Shown in pieces: positions 17,959-27,215 of a stretch of 64,000 bases of DNA. The position numbers and the translations under genes are program-made. A model generated the notes under the pieces. That model did not search any database, was not told where the DNA came from, and was given only the letters and a program-made list of their open reading frames with translations. Each line of letters begins with the position of its first letter. Position 1 is the first letter of the stretch. The stretch lies in the NCBI GenBank assembly GCA_023954045.1, contig JAMLIR010000018.1, positions 17,486 through 81,485 on the forward strand, written 5' to 3'. This DNA is from Burkholderiaceae bacterium (GTDB taxonomy: Bacteria; Pseudomonadota; Gammaproteobacteria; Burkholderiales; Burkholderiaceae_E).

Positions 17959-18999
17959 TCAGAGCAGCGGCGCGCGGTTGCGGAAATAGATGCCGTGGGG
18001 CGACCGGCCGACCGCGATCGTGCGCACGACGCGACGCTGCCCGAGGTCGACGACCGCGACCTGCCGCGCCCAGCGCAGCGTCACCCACAGCTGCCGGCGG
18101 TCGGCGGTGACCTCGAGGCAATCGGGACCGCCCGGCACCGGAATCGAGCCGAGCAGCTGGAGCGTGTCCATGTCGACGATCGACACCGTGTTCTCGACCC
18201 GGTTCGAGACGAACAGGTGCCTGCCGTCGCCGAGGCCGCGGAAGTTGTGCGCACCCTTGCCGGTGACGATGCGACGCACGGTCTGGCGCGCGCGCCAGTC
18301 GATCACCTGCACGTAGTCCTCGCCCATCACGCCCACCATCAGGTAGCGGTCGTCGGGCGTCACCACGATCCCGGCCGGCTGCTTGCCGGTCGGCAGCTTC
18401 CAGGCGATCGTCTGCGTGGCGAGGTCGATCGCGGCGACCTCGTTGCTCTGCTGCAGAGTGACGAAGACGAAGCGGCTGTCGGCCGAGAACCACAGGTGGC
18501 TGGGCGCCTTCGGGGCGTCGATGCGCGCCGCGAGCTTCAGCTCTCCCGCTTCGTGGCGATAGACGTCGACCCGATCGAGCCGCAGCGCCGCGACGACGAA
18601 CCAGCGGTTGTCGGGAGAGAAGCCGATCTGGTAGGGATCGTCGATGCGCTCGATGCGCCGCTGCAATTGCCCGGTGACCGGATCGAGCAGGTGCAGCTCG
18701 TCGCTGATCGCGTTGGCGACGATCAGCGAGCGCCCGTCCGGCGTGGGGTACAGGTGGTGGGGCTCGCGCCCGACCTCGATGCGCCCGATCTCGCCGTAGC
18801 GGGCCTGGTCGATCTTCGAGACGGTCGCGTCGCGCGAGTTCAGGACGAACACGATCGGGTCCGGCGCCGCGGAGGCGGCGCCCGCGGCCGCTGCCGGTTC
18901 CGGTGCCGATGCCGATGCCGACGCCGATACCGCCAGCGCCACGAGAACGGCGACGAGCCGGGGCAACGAACGCGACACGCGTCCTGGGTCGTGCATCAT
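17959..18999 (-). CDS. Secreted YncE/YVTN-type seven-bladed beta-propeller protein
   Basis: A 346-residue exported protein with a signal peptide (VAVLVALAVSASASASA). After it come repeated blades of the YVTN type: VFVLNSRDATVSKIDQA, SLIVANAISDELHLLDP, FVFVTLQQSNEVAAIDLAT, HLFVSNRVENTVSIVDM and LWVTLRWARQVAVVDLG. Such propellers bind partners or DNA and often sit beside redox or envelope enzymes. The start is one of two adjacent ATGs at 18999 and 18996; the longer reading to 19176 lacks a signal at its front. It is immediately upstream of the deacetylase. Confidence 0.82.
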   Translation of the reverse strand: MMHDPGRVSRSLPRLVAVLVALAVSASASASAPEPAAAAGAASAAPDPIVFVLNSRDATVSKIDQARYGEIGRIEVGREPHHLYPTPDGRSLIVANAISDELHLLDPVTGQLQRRIERIDDPYQIGFSPDNRWFVVAALRLDRVDVYRHEAGELKLAARIDAPKAPSHLWFSADSRFVFVTLQQSNEVAAIDLATQTIAWKLPTGKQPAGIVVTPDDRYLMVGVMGEDYVQVIDWRARQTVRRIVTGKGAHNFRGLGDGRHLFVSNRVENTVSIVDMDTLQLLGSIPVPGGPDCLEVTADRRQLWVTLRWARQVAVVDLGQRRVVRTIAVGRSPHGIYFRNRAPLL

Positions 19000-19220
19000 G
19001 ATCCGGTGGCCTGCCGCGCGAAGTTCGGGTGGGAATCGGGGCCGCAAAGAATACACCTGCCGCCGCGCACAAGGCGTGCGGTCGGCCACACCCTGCCGCC
19101 CGTCGCGCCACGAGGACCGGGTCGGTCCGACACCGCTACGCTCGGAGTCGCGGCGTCGGCGTCGGGTATGCTGCAATGCACCAATACGCAGCGCCGGCCC
19201 GCCCCTGGCACTGACCGAAC

Positions 19221-19703
19221 ATGGTGAACCTGCTCGTCCTGCTCCGATTCGAAATCCTCGAGCCGACCTCGACCGCGGCCGCGGCGGCGATGCACGATTA
19301 CGCCGCCCGCGCCAGCGAGAGCGGCGGCCGCGTCGTCGACCACGATGGCGACCAGATGCTGGTCTGCCTGACCGACATGCGCTGGGGGCTGCAGTCGCTG
19401 CGCAACCTGCTCGCGCAGGCGCGGCGCGACGGCTTCGCAGTCCGCGCCGCGATCGTCCAGGCGGTATTGGCGCGCTCCGACGCGCAGAACGAGGGCGCGG
19501 GATTTACCGCGCGCACGCTCGACACGCTGCTCAGGCTGGCCAGCCAAGTCGGCCGGCAGCAGGTAGGCATCACGTCGAAACTGCTGAGCCTGGTCGAGCT
19601 GGGCGCCCCCGAATTCGCCGACCTGTTCACCCCGATCGACGAGCCACCGAGGGTGCTGCCCGGCGAGCCGCGGCCGCAACCGGTCCTGGTGATGGCGGGC
19701 TGA
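19221..19703 (+). CDS. Small protein resembling a degenerate class III cyclase domain
   Basis: A 160-residue cytosolic protein I do not firmly recognise. The order of elements is like a class III nucleotidyl cyclase: a first strand (NLLVLLRFEIL), a helix, GGRVVDHDGDQMLVCL resembling the GDG-type hairpin, a helix, VRAAIVQAVLA, then GAGFTARTLDTLLRLAS and QVGITSKLLSLVE. The first metal-binding Asp position is not conserved, so catalysis is doubtful. It stands alone between the divergent beta-propeller gene and convergent hrpA. A fold prediction would settle this. Confidence 0.5.
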   Translation: MVNLLVLLRFEILEPTSTAAAAAMHDYAARASESGGRVVDHDGDQMLVCLTDMRWGLQSLRNLLAQARRDGFAVRAAIVQAVLARSDAQNEGAGFTARTLDTLLRLASQVGRQQVGITSKLLSLVELGAPEFADLFTPIDEPPRVLPGEPRPQPVLVMAG

Positions 19704-19713
19704 CCCTTCCGCG

Positions 19714-22700
19714 TCAGGCGCGCAGCGCGTCCAGCGCCTTCTGCAGGCGCTTCGCCGAGACGGGCATCGGCGTGCGCAGCTCCTGCGCGAACAGCGACAC
19801 GCGCATCTCCTCGAGCAGCCAGCGCAATTCGTCGAGCCGCGGATCCGGCTGGCCGCGACGCTGCGCCGCCAGCCGCCGCCAGCCCTGCAGCAACGGCGCC
19901 AGCTCGGCCTGCTTCTGCGCGTCGCGCGCCGGGTCGTTGCGCAGCTTGTCGAGCCGCAGCCCGATCGCCTTCAGGTAGCGCGGCAGGTGGCGCAACTGCG
20001 CGGCCGGGGTCGCGGTGACGAATCGCTTCGGCAGCAATTCCTGCAGCTGCGCCTGGACGTCGGCCGCGACGGCCGCGGGCGGCCGCGCCGCGCCGAGCTT
20101 GCGGACCACTGCGGCGTGCTCGGCGAGAACCTCCGCAACGGTGCGCGCGAGTTCCTGGCCGACGAGGTTCAGCCGCGTGCGGGCGTCGGTCGCGCGCGCG
20201 GCGAATGCGGCGGCGTCCGCGGGCAGCGGCTCGGCCAGGCAGGTGCGATCGAGCAGCGCGGCGACCAGCTCGCGACGCAGGTCTTCCGCACCGCCGAAAG
20301 GCGCGTGGAGCAGCGCCATCCGCTGGAACTCGGGGATGTGCTTCTCGAAGTATTTCAGCGGCTCGCGCAGCGCGATCGCGAACAGCCGCGCGAGCCCCGC
20401 GCGGTGCGTGGCCGCCGCCTGCGCCGGGTCGTCGAACAGCTGCAGTTCGACGGCGTCGCCCGCGTCGACCAGCGCCGGATAGCCGATCGCCGTCTGCTCG
20501 CGGCCACCGACCCGCTGCGTCAGTTCCATCAATTCCGGCAGCGCGCCGAACGACCAGTCGGTGTAGCGCTTGCCCGCGCCGGCGAGCGCCGGCGCGACCG
20601 ATGCCGGAGGTGGCGCCGAACCCGCCGCGACATTCGCCGCGACATTCGCCGCGACACCCGTCGCCACACCTGCCGCGGCACCCGCCGCGGCAGCGGTCGC
20701 GCCGGTCGTGGCAGCCGATACCCGGTCGCGCCGGCGCGCGGTTGCGTTCGGCTCGGCCAGAGCCGCGAACGCGGCCTGGAACGCACCCTGCGCGCGCGGC
20801 CCGTACTCGGCCCGCAGCGCAGCCAGCTGCCGCGAGCTGGCCAGCACGCCGCCGTGCGAGTCGACCACCCGGAAGTTCATCAGCAGGTGCGGGGCCAGAG
20901 TCTCCGCCCGGAAGTCGCCCGGCGCGGCGCGCAGTCCCCTGTCCTCGCGCAGATCCTCGATCAGTGCGTCGACCAGTGCGCGGCTGCCCTCGCGACCGCG
21001 CCAGCGGGCGGCGAAGCCCTCGGCCCAGCCCGGCAGCGGCACCAGGTGGCGCCGCAACTTCTGCGGCAGCGACTTCGCGAGCGCCTGCACCTTGTCCTTC
21101 AGCATCCCGGGCACCAGCCACTCGCAGCGCACCGCGTCGACCTGGTTGAGCATCGCCAGCGGCACGTTCATCGTGACACCGTCGTCGGCGGCGCCGGGGT
21201 CGAACCGGTATTCGAGGTCGAAGTCCAGGCCGCGCATCGACAGCCGGCGCGGAAACGACGCGGCGCCGACCGCGTCGGCGCCCCGGCGCAGCAGCGCGTC
21301 GCGCGAGAGCTGCAGCAGTTTCGGGTCGGCGCGCGACGCCTCGCGCCACCAGCGCTCGAGCGCCTGCGTCGTGTGGACGTCCTGCGGAATCCGCGCGTCG
21401 TACCAGTCGTACAGGTCGCGCTCGTCGACCAGAAGGTCGGGCCGGCGGATCCGCTGCTCGAGCGCCTCGATCTCGGCAACGAGGCGCCGGTTGTGCACGA
21501 AGAACGGCAACCGGCCGTCCCAGTCGCCGCCGACCAGCGCGTCGCGGATCATCAGCTCGCGCGACAGCCGCGGATCGATCGCCGCGTAGTTCACGCGCCG
21601 CTGCGCGTAGATCGTCAGCCCGTAGAGCACGCCGCGCTCGCTGGCCACCGCGTGGCCGGCGCTCTTCGACCAGGCCGGGTCCGACCAGCTGCGCTGGATC
21701 AGGTGCGCGCCGGCGCGCTCGATCCACGCCGGCTCGATCCGCGCGACGGTGCGCGCGTACAGGCGCCCGGTCTCGACCATCTCGGCGGCCATCAGCCATC
21801 GCGGCGGCTTCCTCGCGAGCGCCGAGCCGGGATGGATCAGGAACTTCGTCTGGTGCGTGCCGGAGTACTGCGCGTCGTCGGGCGCCTTGAAGCCGAGATT
21901 GCCGAGCAGGCCGGCGAGCAGCGCCTGGTGGATCGACTCGTAGCTCGCGGGACGCGTGTTGCCGCGCCACTTCAGCGCGCGCAACGCGTCGGCGAGTTGC
22001 GCGTGCACGTCGGCCCACTCGCGCAGCCGGCGCGTGGAAAGGAACTCGCGCTCGAGCCGCTGCGCGAGCTTGCGGTTCGACTCCTTCTCCGCCTGGGACT
22101 GCGCCCAGTAGTCCCAGAGCTTCACGTACGAGACGAAATCCGACTTCTCGTCCACGAAGCGCCGGTGCGACTGGTCGGCCGCCTGCTGCGCGTCCATCGG
22201 CCGCTCGCGCGGATCCTGCGCCGACAGCCCCGCCGCGATCAGCGTGACCTCGCGCAGGCAATCGAGCTCGCGCGCGGCCAGCAGCATGCGGCCGATGCGC
22301 GGGTCGACCGGCAGCAGCGACAACTGTCGCCCGACTTCGGTGAGCTCGCGCGCCACGTCGACCGCGCCCAGTTCGTGCAGCAGCGCGTAGCCGTCGACGA
22401 TCGCCTTGCGCGGCGGCGGATCGAGGAACGGGAACTGCTCGACGTCGACCAGCCGAAGCGCCTTCATCCGCAGGATCACCGCGGCGAGCGACGAGCGCAG
22501 GATCTCGGGGTCGGTGAAGCGCGGCCGCTTCGCGAAATCGGCCTCGTCGTAGAGCCGTATGCAGACGCCGTCGGCGACGCGCCCGCAGCGCCCGGCGCGC
22601 TGGTTCGCGGCCGCCTGCGAGATCGGCTCGACCTGCAGCTGCTCGACCTTGCCGCGGTAGCGGTAGCGCTTGACGCGCGCGAGTCCCGGGTCGACCACGT

Positions 22701-23769
22701 AGCGGATGCCGGGCACCGTCAGCGAGGTCTCGGCGACGTTGGTAGCCAGCACGATGCGCCGCCCGGTCGAGCCGGCGAAGACGCGCTGCTGCTCGGCCCC
22801 CGACAGCCGCGAGTAGAGCGGCAGGATCTCGATCGGGCCGCGCGCCCAGGGCGAGCCGGTGCGCGACGCGCTCTCGCGTACGTGCAGGCGCCGCAGGTGC
22901 TCTGCGACGTCGCGGATCTCGCGCTCGCCCGGCAGGAACACCAGCACGTCGCCGGGCGCCTCGCGCCACAGCGTCTCGATCGCCTCGTCGATCCGCGACG
23001 GCAGGTCCGACTCGTCGTCGTCGTCGCGGTGCGTGTCGTCGAACCCCTGGTAGCGGATCTCGACCGGGTACAGGCGCCCCGAGACCTCGATCACCGGCGC
23101 CGGCTCGAAGCGCTCGCGCCCCTCGACGCCCGCCGCCGCGAGCACATCGGCCGCCGGCGCGGCGCCCGCCTCAGGGTCGATCCGCCGTCCGAAATGCCAC
23201 GCGAAGCGCTCGGCGTCGATCGTCGCCGACGTGATGACCAGCTTCAGGTCGTCGCGGCGCGGGCCTTCGATCAGCTGCTTCAGGTACCCGAGCAGGAAGT
23301 CGATGTTCAGGCTGCGCTCGTGCGCCTCGTCGACGATCAGCGTGTCGTACTGCGACAGCAGCGGATCCGACGTCGTCTCGGCGAGCAGGATGCCGTCCGT
23401 CATCAACTTGATCGTCGCGCCGGGCGACAGCGTCTCGTCGAAGCGGATCTTGTGGCCGACGTGGGTGCCCGGCGGCGAGCCGAGCTCTTCGGCGATGCGG
23501 CGCGCGACCGTCGTCGCGGCCAGCCGGCGCGGCTGGGTGTGCCCGATCAGGCCGGCGCGGCCGCCGCCGGCCATCGCGCAGATCTTCGGCAGCTGGGTGG
23601 TCTTGCCCGAGCCGGTCTCGCCGCAGACGATGACCACCGGATGGCGCTGGATCGCGTCAGCGATCTCGTCGCGGCGGGCCGACACCGGCAGCGCCTCGGG
23701 GAACCGCAGCGGCGGCAACGGTCGCAGGGGCGTCGCGGGCCGCTGCTCGGTGCGCTGCCGGGAAGACAT
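19714..23769 (-). CDS. hrpA: ATP-dependent RNA helicase HrpA (DEAH box)
   Basis: A 1351-residue DEAH-box helicase, the usual HrpA length. Walker A is GETGSGKTT at 50-58, DEAH at 147-150, and the C-terminal helicase half has ATNVAETSLTVPGI and QRAGRCGR. The HA2, OB-fold and long DUF3418 C-terminal domains follow. HrpA helps rescue stalled ribosomes and processes RNA. An Ala/Val/Asn-rich insert, coded by imperfect 12-bp repeats around 20622-20720, lies in the C-terminal domain. No Shine-Dalgarno site precedes the ATG, and a -10 element is only eight bases away. Confidence 0.95.
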   Translation of the reverse strand: MSSRQRTEQRPATPLRPLPPLRFPEALPVSARRDEIADAIQRHPVVIVCGETGSGKTTQLPKICAMAGGGRAGLIGHTQPRRLAATTVARRIAEELGSPPGTHVGHKIRFDETLSPGATIKLMTDGILLAETTSDPLLSQYDTLIVDEAHERSLNIDFLLGYLKQLIEGPRRDDLKLVITSATIDAERFAWHFGRRIDPEAGAAPAADVLAAAGVEGRERFEPAPVIEVSGRLYPVEIRYQGFDDTHRDDDDESDLPSRIDEAIETLWREAPGDVLVFLPGEREIRDVAEHLRRLHVRESASRTGSPWARGPIEILPLYSRLSGAEQQRVFAGSTGRRIVLATNVAETSLTVPGIRYVVDPGLARVKRYRYRGKVEQLQVEPISQAAANQRAGRCGRVADGVCIRLYDEADFAKRPRFTDPEILRSSLAAVILRMKALRLVDVEQFPFLDPPPRKAIVDGYALLHELGAVDVARELTEVGRQLSLLPVDPRIGRMLLAARELDCLREVTLIAAGLSAQDPRERPMDAQQAADQSHRRFVDEKSDFVSYVKLWDYWAQSQAEKESNRKLAQRLEREFLSTRRLREWADVHAQLADALRALKWRGNTRPASYESIHQALLAGLLGNLGFKAPDDAQYSGTHQTKFLIHPGSALARKPPRWLMAAEMVETGRLYARTVARIEPAWIERAGAHLIQRSWSDPAWSKSAGHAVASERGVLYGLTIYAQRRVNYAAIDPRLSRELMIRDALVGGDWDGRLPFFVHNRRLVAEIEALEQRIRRPDLLVDERDLYDWYDARIPQDVHTTQALERWWREASRADPKLLQLSRDALLRRGADAVGAASFPRRLSMRGLDFDLEYRFDPGAADDGVTMNVPLAMLNQVDAVRCEWLVPGMLKDKVQALAKSLPQKLRRHLVPLPGWAEGFAARWRGREGSRALVDALIEDLREDRGLRAAPGDFRAETLAPHLLMNFRVVDSHGGVLASSRQLAALRAEYGPRAQGAFQAAFAALAEPNATARRRDRVSAATTGATAAAAGAAAGVATGVAANVAANVAAGSAPPPASVAPALAGAGKRYTDWSFGALPELMELTQRVGGREQTAIGYPALVDAGDAVELQLFDDPAQAAATHRAGLARLFAIALREPLKYFEKHIPEFQRMALLHAPFGGAEDLRRELVAALLDRTCLAEPLPADAAAFAARATDARTRLNLVGQELARTVAEVLAEHAAVVRKLGAARPPAAVAADVQAQLQELLPKRFVTATPAAQLRHLPRYLKAIGLRLDKLRNDPARDAQKQAELAPLLQGWRRLAAQRRGQPDPRLDELRWLLEEMRVSLFAQELRTPMPVSAKRLQKALDALRA

Positions 23770-23777
23770 GGGCCGAA

Positions 23778-23785
23778 ATTATAAT
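23778..23785. promoter_or_regulatory. Symmetric -10 element between hrpA and argA
   Basis: The palindrome ATTATAAT contains TATAAT on each strand (23780-23785 rightward, 23783-23778 leftward). It lies in the 22-bp gap between two divergent start codons. The argA ATG starts seven bases after the rightward element and the hrpA ATG nine bases after the leftward one, so both messages would start at or almost at the start codon. I see no good -35 box on either side. Confidence 0.5.
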
Positions 23786-23791
23786 GAGCCG

Positions 23792-25189
23792 ATGAACGCC
23801 CCCGCCCAGCCCGCCCCCCAAGCCGCCGCCGAGCCAGCCGGCACCGGCAGCGCCGTCCCGCCGGCCCAGTCCGGCGCCCCGCAGGACGAGGCGCGATTCG
23901 TCGCCTGGCTGCGCCAGGTCGCCCCGTACATCCACGCATTCCGCGGCAAGACCTTCGTCGTCGCGGTCCCGGGCGAACTGATCCAGGCCGGCTGGCTCAA
24001 CCCGCTGGTGCAGGACCTCAGCCTGCTGCACGCGATGGGCATGAGGATCGTCGTCGTGCACGGCTCGCGCCCGCAGGTGAACGAGCAGCTGCGACTGCGC
24101 GGTGTCGAGGCGCACTACGCGGAGGGGCTGCGCATCACCGACCCGGTCGCGCTCGAGTGCGCGAAGGAAGCGTCGGGCGAGATCCGCCTCGACCTGGAGG
24201 CCGCCTTCTCGCAGGGCTTGCCCAACACGCCGATGGCGCACTCGGCGGTCCGGGTGGTTTCGGGCAACCTGGTCACCGCGCGGCCCGTCGGCATCGTCGA
24301 CGGCGTCGACTACCAGCAGACCGGGCTGGTGCGCAAGATCGACGTGCAGACGATCCGCTTCGCGCTCAACAGCGGCGCGATGGTGCTGCTGTCGCCGCTC
24401 GGTTACTCGCCGACCGGCGAGGCGTTCAACCTGAGCATGGAAGACGTCGCGGCGAGCACCGCGATCGCGCTCGACGCCGACAAGCTGATCGTGCTGGCCG
24501 AGACCGGCGGCATCTTCGATCCCGACGGCAGCCTGCGCCGCGAGGTCTCCGAGGCCGAGGCCAAGGCGCTGCTCGAGGCCGGCACCCTGCCCGAGGACAT
24601 CGCGTTCACGCTGCGCCACGCGCTGCGCGCCTGCGAAGGCGGCGTCGCGCGCGCACACATCATCCCGTACGGCCTGGACGGCAGCGTGCTGCTCGAGCTG
24701 TTCCAGCACGACGGCGTGGGGACGATGCTGGTCGAGGAGACGCTCGAGGCGCTGCGCGAGGCCGGCTCCGACGACGTCGGCGGCCTGATCGCGCTGTTGC
24801 GGCCGCTCGAGGAGGACGGGACGCTGGTGCGCCGCGACCGCGGCCTGATCGAGCGCGAGATCGGCAACTTCACCGTCATCGAGCACGACGGCGTCATCTT
24901 CGGCTGCGCCGCGCTGTACCCGTTCCCCGACGAGTCGATGGGCGAGATGGCGGCGCTGGCCGTCAATCCGCAGGTCCAGGGGCGCGGCGACGGCGAGCGG
25001 CTGCTGCAGCGGATCGAGCAGCGTGCGCGCGCCGCAGGGTTGAAGCGGCTGTTCGTGCTCACCACGCGTACCATGCACTGGTTCCTCAAGCGCGGCTTCG
25101 TGCTCGCCTCGGTCGACCAGTTGCCGAAGCAGCGCCGCGGGCTGTACAACTGGCAGCGCAAGTCGCTGGTGCTGATCAAGAATCTCTAG
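23792..25189 (+). CDS. argA: N-acetylglutamate synthase, kinase-like plus GNAT domains
   Basis: A 465-residue enzyme for the first step of arginine synthesis, acetylating glutamate. After a 30-residue Ala/Pro-rich tail comes an amino-acid-kinase domain ([18 protein letters not shown] near residue 95), typical of classical ArgA, which serves for arginine feedback. The GNAT domain is at about 325-465, with [20 protein letters not shown] as the acetyl-CoA loop. No Shine-Dalgarno site precedes the ATG. Next, yggX begins nine bases after the stop. Confidence 0.94.
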   Translation: MNAPAQPAPQAAAEPAGTGSAVPPAQSGAPQDEARFVAWLRQVAPYIHAFRGKTFVVAVPGELIQAGWLNPLVQDLSLLHAMGMRIVVVHGSRPQVNEQLRLRGVEAHYAEGLRITDPVALECAKEASGEIRLDLEAAFSQGLPNTPMAHSAVRVVSGNLVTARPVGIVDGVDYQQTGLVRKIDVQTIRFALNSGAMVLLSPLGYSPTGEAFNLSMEDVAASTAIALDADKLIVLAETGGIFDPDGSLRREVSEAEAKALLEAGTLPEDIAFTLRHALRACEGGVARAHIIPYGLDGSVLLELFQHDGVGTMLVEETLEALREAGSDDVGGLIALLRPLEEDGTLVRRDRGLIEREIGNFTVIEHDGVIFGCAALYPFPDESMGEMAALAVNPQVQGRGDGERLLQRIEQRARAAGLKRLFVLTTRTMHWFLKRGFVLASVDQLPKQRRGLYNWQRKSLVLIKNL

Positions 25190-25197
25190 GAGTCCGA

Positions 25198-25470
25198 ATG
25201 TCGCGCACGGTGTTCTGCGTCAAGCTGCAGCGCGAGGCCGAGGGCCTCGACTTCCCGCCGTATCCGGGCGAACTGGGCAAGCGGCTCTACGAAAGCGTGT
25301 CGAAGGAAGCCTGGCAGGGCTGGATCAGGCACCAGACGATGCTGGTCAACGAGAACCGGCTGAACCTCGCCGACGCGCGCGCCCGCAAGTACCTGGCCAC
25401 GCAGATGGAGGCGTATTTCTTCGGCGCCGGGGCCGAGAAGCCGGCCGGCTACGTGCCGCCGAAGTCCTAG
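25198..25470 (+). CDS. yggX: Oxidative damage protection protein YggX (Fe(II) trafficking)
   Basis: A 90-residue small protein of the YggX family, which protects iron-sulfur enzymes from oxidants and is linked to iron trafficking. The whole family pattern is visible: [20 protein letters not shown] with the conserved Cys7, [36 protein letters not shown] and the C-terminal Y-x-PP tail. AGGAG overlaps the end of argA and is well placed for the ATG, so it is the second gene of an argA-yggX unit. Confidence 0.95.
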   Translation: MSRTVFCVKLQREAEGLDFPPYPGELGKRLYESVSKEAWQGWIRHQTMLVNENRLNLADARARKYLATQMEAYFFGAGAEKPAGYVPPKS

Positions 25471-25510
25471 GCAGGCGCGCCGCGCGCGCCCGCGGCCCGC
25501 GCGGCCGCGT

Positions 25511-26098
25511 TCAAACCTTGCGCCAGCGATAGACCCGCATCGGCGGGATGTTCAGGAACTCGGCCGACACCTCGGGCTCGCCGAGGATCGGCCTGGCGCG
25601 ATCGGCAACCGCGCCGCGGAACTGGTAGGCGACGAAGCAGCCCCCCGGCGCGAGCACGTCGCGGATCGCCTCGATGATCCGCGTGCCCACGTCCTCGGGC
25701 ATCGTCGAGAACGGAATCCCCGAGAGGATCGCGTTCGGCGCCCGCAAGCGGTGCGCCGCGATCAGCTCGGGCAGGTGTTCGGCGCTGCCCTGGTGGACGA
25801 TCAGCCGGCGGTCGTCGATGTTGCGCACGTGGTCGGCGAACGTCGGGTCGAGCTCGATCGCCAGCAGCGTCGCGGTCTCGGGCATCGAGGCGAGGATCGC
25901 GCGCGTCGTCCCCCCGGTGCCGGGGCCGAGCTCGACCACCGACTCGGCCTGCGCGACGCCGGCCATCCGGACCATCTTGCGTTCGAGGAAGCGCGAACTC
26001 GGAATGACCGATCCGACGTCCCTGGGCTGTCGCAGGAAGCCCTTCAGGAAGGCAAGGCGGTCATCGTGCTGCGGCCGCAGCGCCTCGAAACGAAACAT
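25511..26098 (-). CDS. SAM-dependent methyltransferase, phospholipid methyltransferase-like
   Basis: A 195-residue class I methyltransferase. Motif I is VVELGPGTGGTTRAIL near residue 55, then an acidic residue after strand 2 (AIELDP), and ILSGIPFSTMP as motif IV. The leading DRLAFLKGFLRQPRDVGSVIPSS resembles PmtA-like phospholipid N-methyltransferases and related rRNA-dimethylase-like proteins. The substrate is not certain. I placed the start at the ATG ending at 26098, which gives the normal family length. Confidence 0.8.
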   Translation of the reverse strand: MFRFEALRPQHDDRLAFLKGFLRQPRDVGSVIPSSRFLERKMVRMAGVAQAESVVELGPGTGGTTRAILASMPETATLLAIELDPTFADHVRNIDDRRLIVHQGSAEHLPELIAAHRLRAPNAILSGIPFSTMPEDVGTRIIEAIRDVLAPGGCFVAYQFRGAVADRARPILGEPEVSAEFLNIPPMRVYRWRKV

Positions 26099-26160
26099 CG
26101 CGCAGTCCCCCTCGGACGATTTCGGTATGGTCGAGTCGCCCCGGGGCCGACCGACGGGCC

Positions 26161-26847
26161 TCAACCCCTCGTGCCTGGCGCCGTGCGGCGTTCGATCCCT
26201 TGTGGCGACGCAATGATAACCATGTCGGCCCCCGATCTGGCAAACAGGCCGACGGTGACCACGCCCGGCCACTGGTTGACTTCCGACTCGAAGCCTGCCG
26301 GATCGTCGAGTTCGAGCCCGGCGACGTCGAGGATCTGGTTGCCGTTGTCGGTGACGAAACCTTCGCGCAGCGCCGGCCGGCCCCCCAGCGCGCGCAGCCG
26401 CGACGCGACCAGCTCGCGGGCCATCGGGATCACCTCGATCGGCACCGGGAACCGCCCGAGCCGCGCGACGCACTTCGACGCGTCGACGATGCAGACGAAC
26501 CGGCCGCTGGCCGCCGCGACGATCTTCTCGCGCGTGAGCGCGCCGCCGCCGCCCTTGACCATCCTCAGCGCCGCGTCGATCTCGTCGGCACCGTCGACGT
26601 AGACCGGGATCGAGCGCCCCTCGGCGAGCACGCGGTTCAGGTCGAGCACCTCGATGCCGTTGGCGCGCAGCCGCTCGCTGCTGCGCTCCGAGCTGGACAC
26701 GGCTCCGGCGATGTGCGAGCGCCGCGCGCCGAGCTCGTCGATGAAGATCTCGACCGTGGAGCCGCTGCCCACCCCCGCGATCGCGCCGTCGACGAGTTCG
26801 TCCAGCGCCGCGCGCGCGGCGGCGCGCTTCAGTTCGTTCTGGTTCAT
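26161..26847 (-). CDS. rpiA: Ribose-5-phosphate isomerase A
   Basis: A 228-residue enzyme interconverting ribose-5-phosphate and ribulose-5-phosphate in the pentose phosphate pathway. Conserved blocks are [15 protein letters not shown] (phosphate loop), VDGADEID with the catalytic acid, [12 protein letters not shown] and [13 protein letters not shown]. The ATG ending at 26847 is preceded by GGAAGGAAG-like purines; the longer reading would run into the tRNA-His gene. It lies directly downstream of three tRNA genes. Confidence 0.96.
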   Translation of the reverse strand: MNQNELKRAAARAALDELVDGAIAGVGSGSTVEIFIDELGARRSHIAGAVSSSERSSERLRANGIEVLDLNRVLAEGRSIPVYVDGADEIDAALRMVKGGGGALTREKIVAAASGRFVCIVDASKCVARLGRFPVPIEVIPMARELVASRLRALGGRPALREGFVTDNGNQILDVAGLELDDPAGFESEVNQWPGVVTVGLFARSGADMVIIASPQGIERRTAPGTRG

Positions 26848-26861
26848 GACGGAAGGAAGAA

Positions 26862-26937
26862 TGGGGTGGGCGATGGGATTCGAACCCACGACAACCGGAA
26901 TCACAATCCGGGACTCTACCCCTGAGCTACGCCCACC
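26862..26937 (-). tRNA. tRNA-His (GTG)
   Basis: A complete cloverleaf is visible. The 5' end carries the extra G (-1) special to tRNA-His, pairing with a C discriminator; the acceptor is GTGGGCG/CGCCCAC; the anticodon loop reads ATTGTGATT with anticodon GTG; the T arm holds GGTTCGAATCC; and CCA is encoded. It is the last gene of a Pro-Arg-His cluster and ends 14 bases before the rpiA start codon. Confidence 0.96.
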
Positions 26938-26944
26938 ATCGGGA

Positions 26945-27021
<77 letters not shown>

Positions 27022-27085
27022 AATTCCGTCGGGGCCGAAGGCGCGCTCGATGCCGGTCCGGATGCATCTGACATCGAAAGCGCGA

Positions 27086-27162
<77 letters not shown>

Positions 27163-27172
27163 GAGGATCGGG

Positions 27173-27178
27173 ATTGTA
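27173..27178 (-). promoter_or_regulatory. -10 element for the tRNA cluster
   Basis: TACAAT on the minus strand, eleven bases before the 5' end of tRNA-Pro. The matching -35 region is GC-rich and not recognisable, so the call rests on the -10 box and its position alone. Confidence 0.4.
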
Positions 27179-27215
27179 GCGCACTTCCGCGAGCGCGCGG
27201 CGCCGGCGGCGGGCC

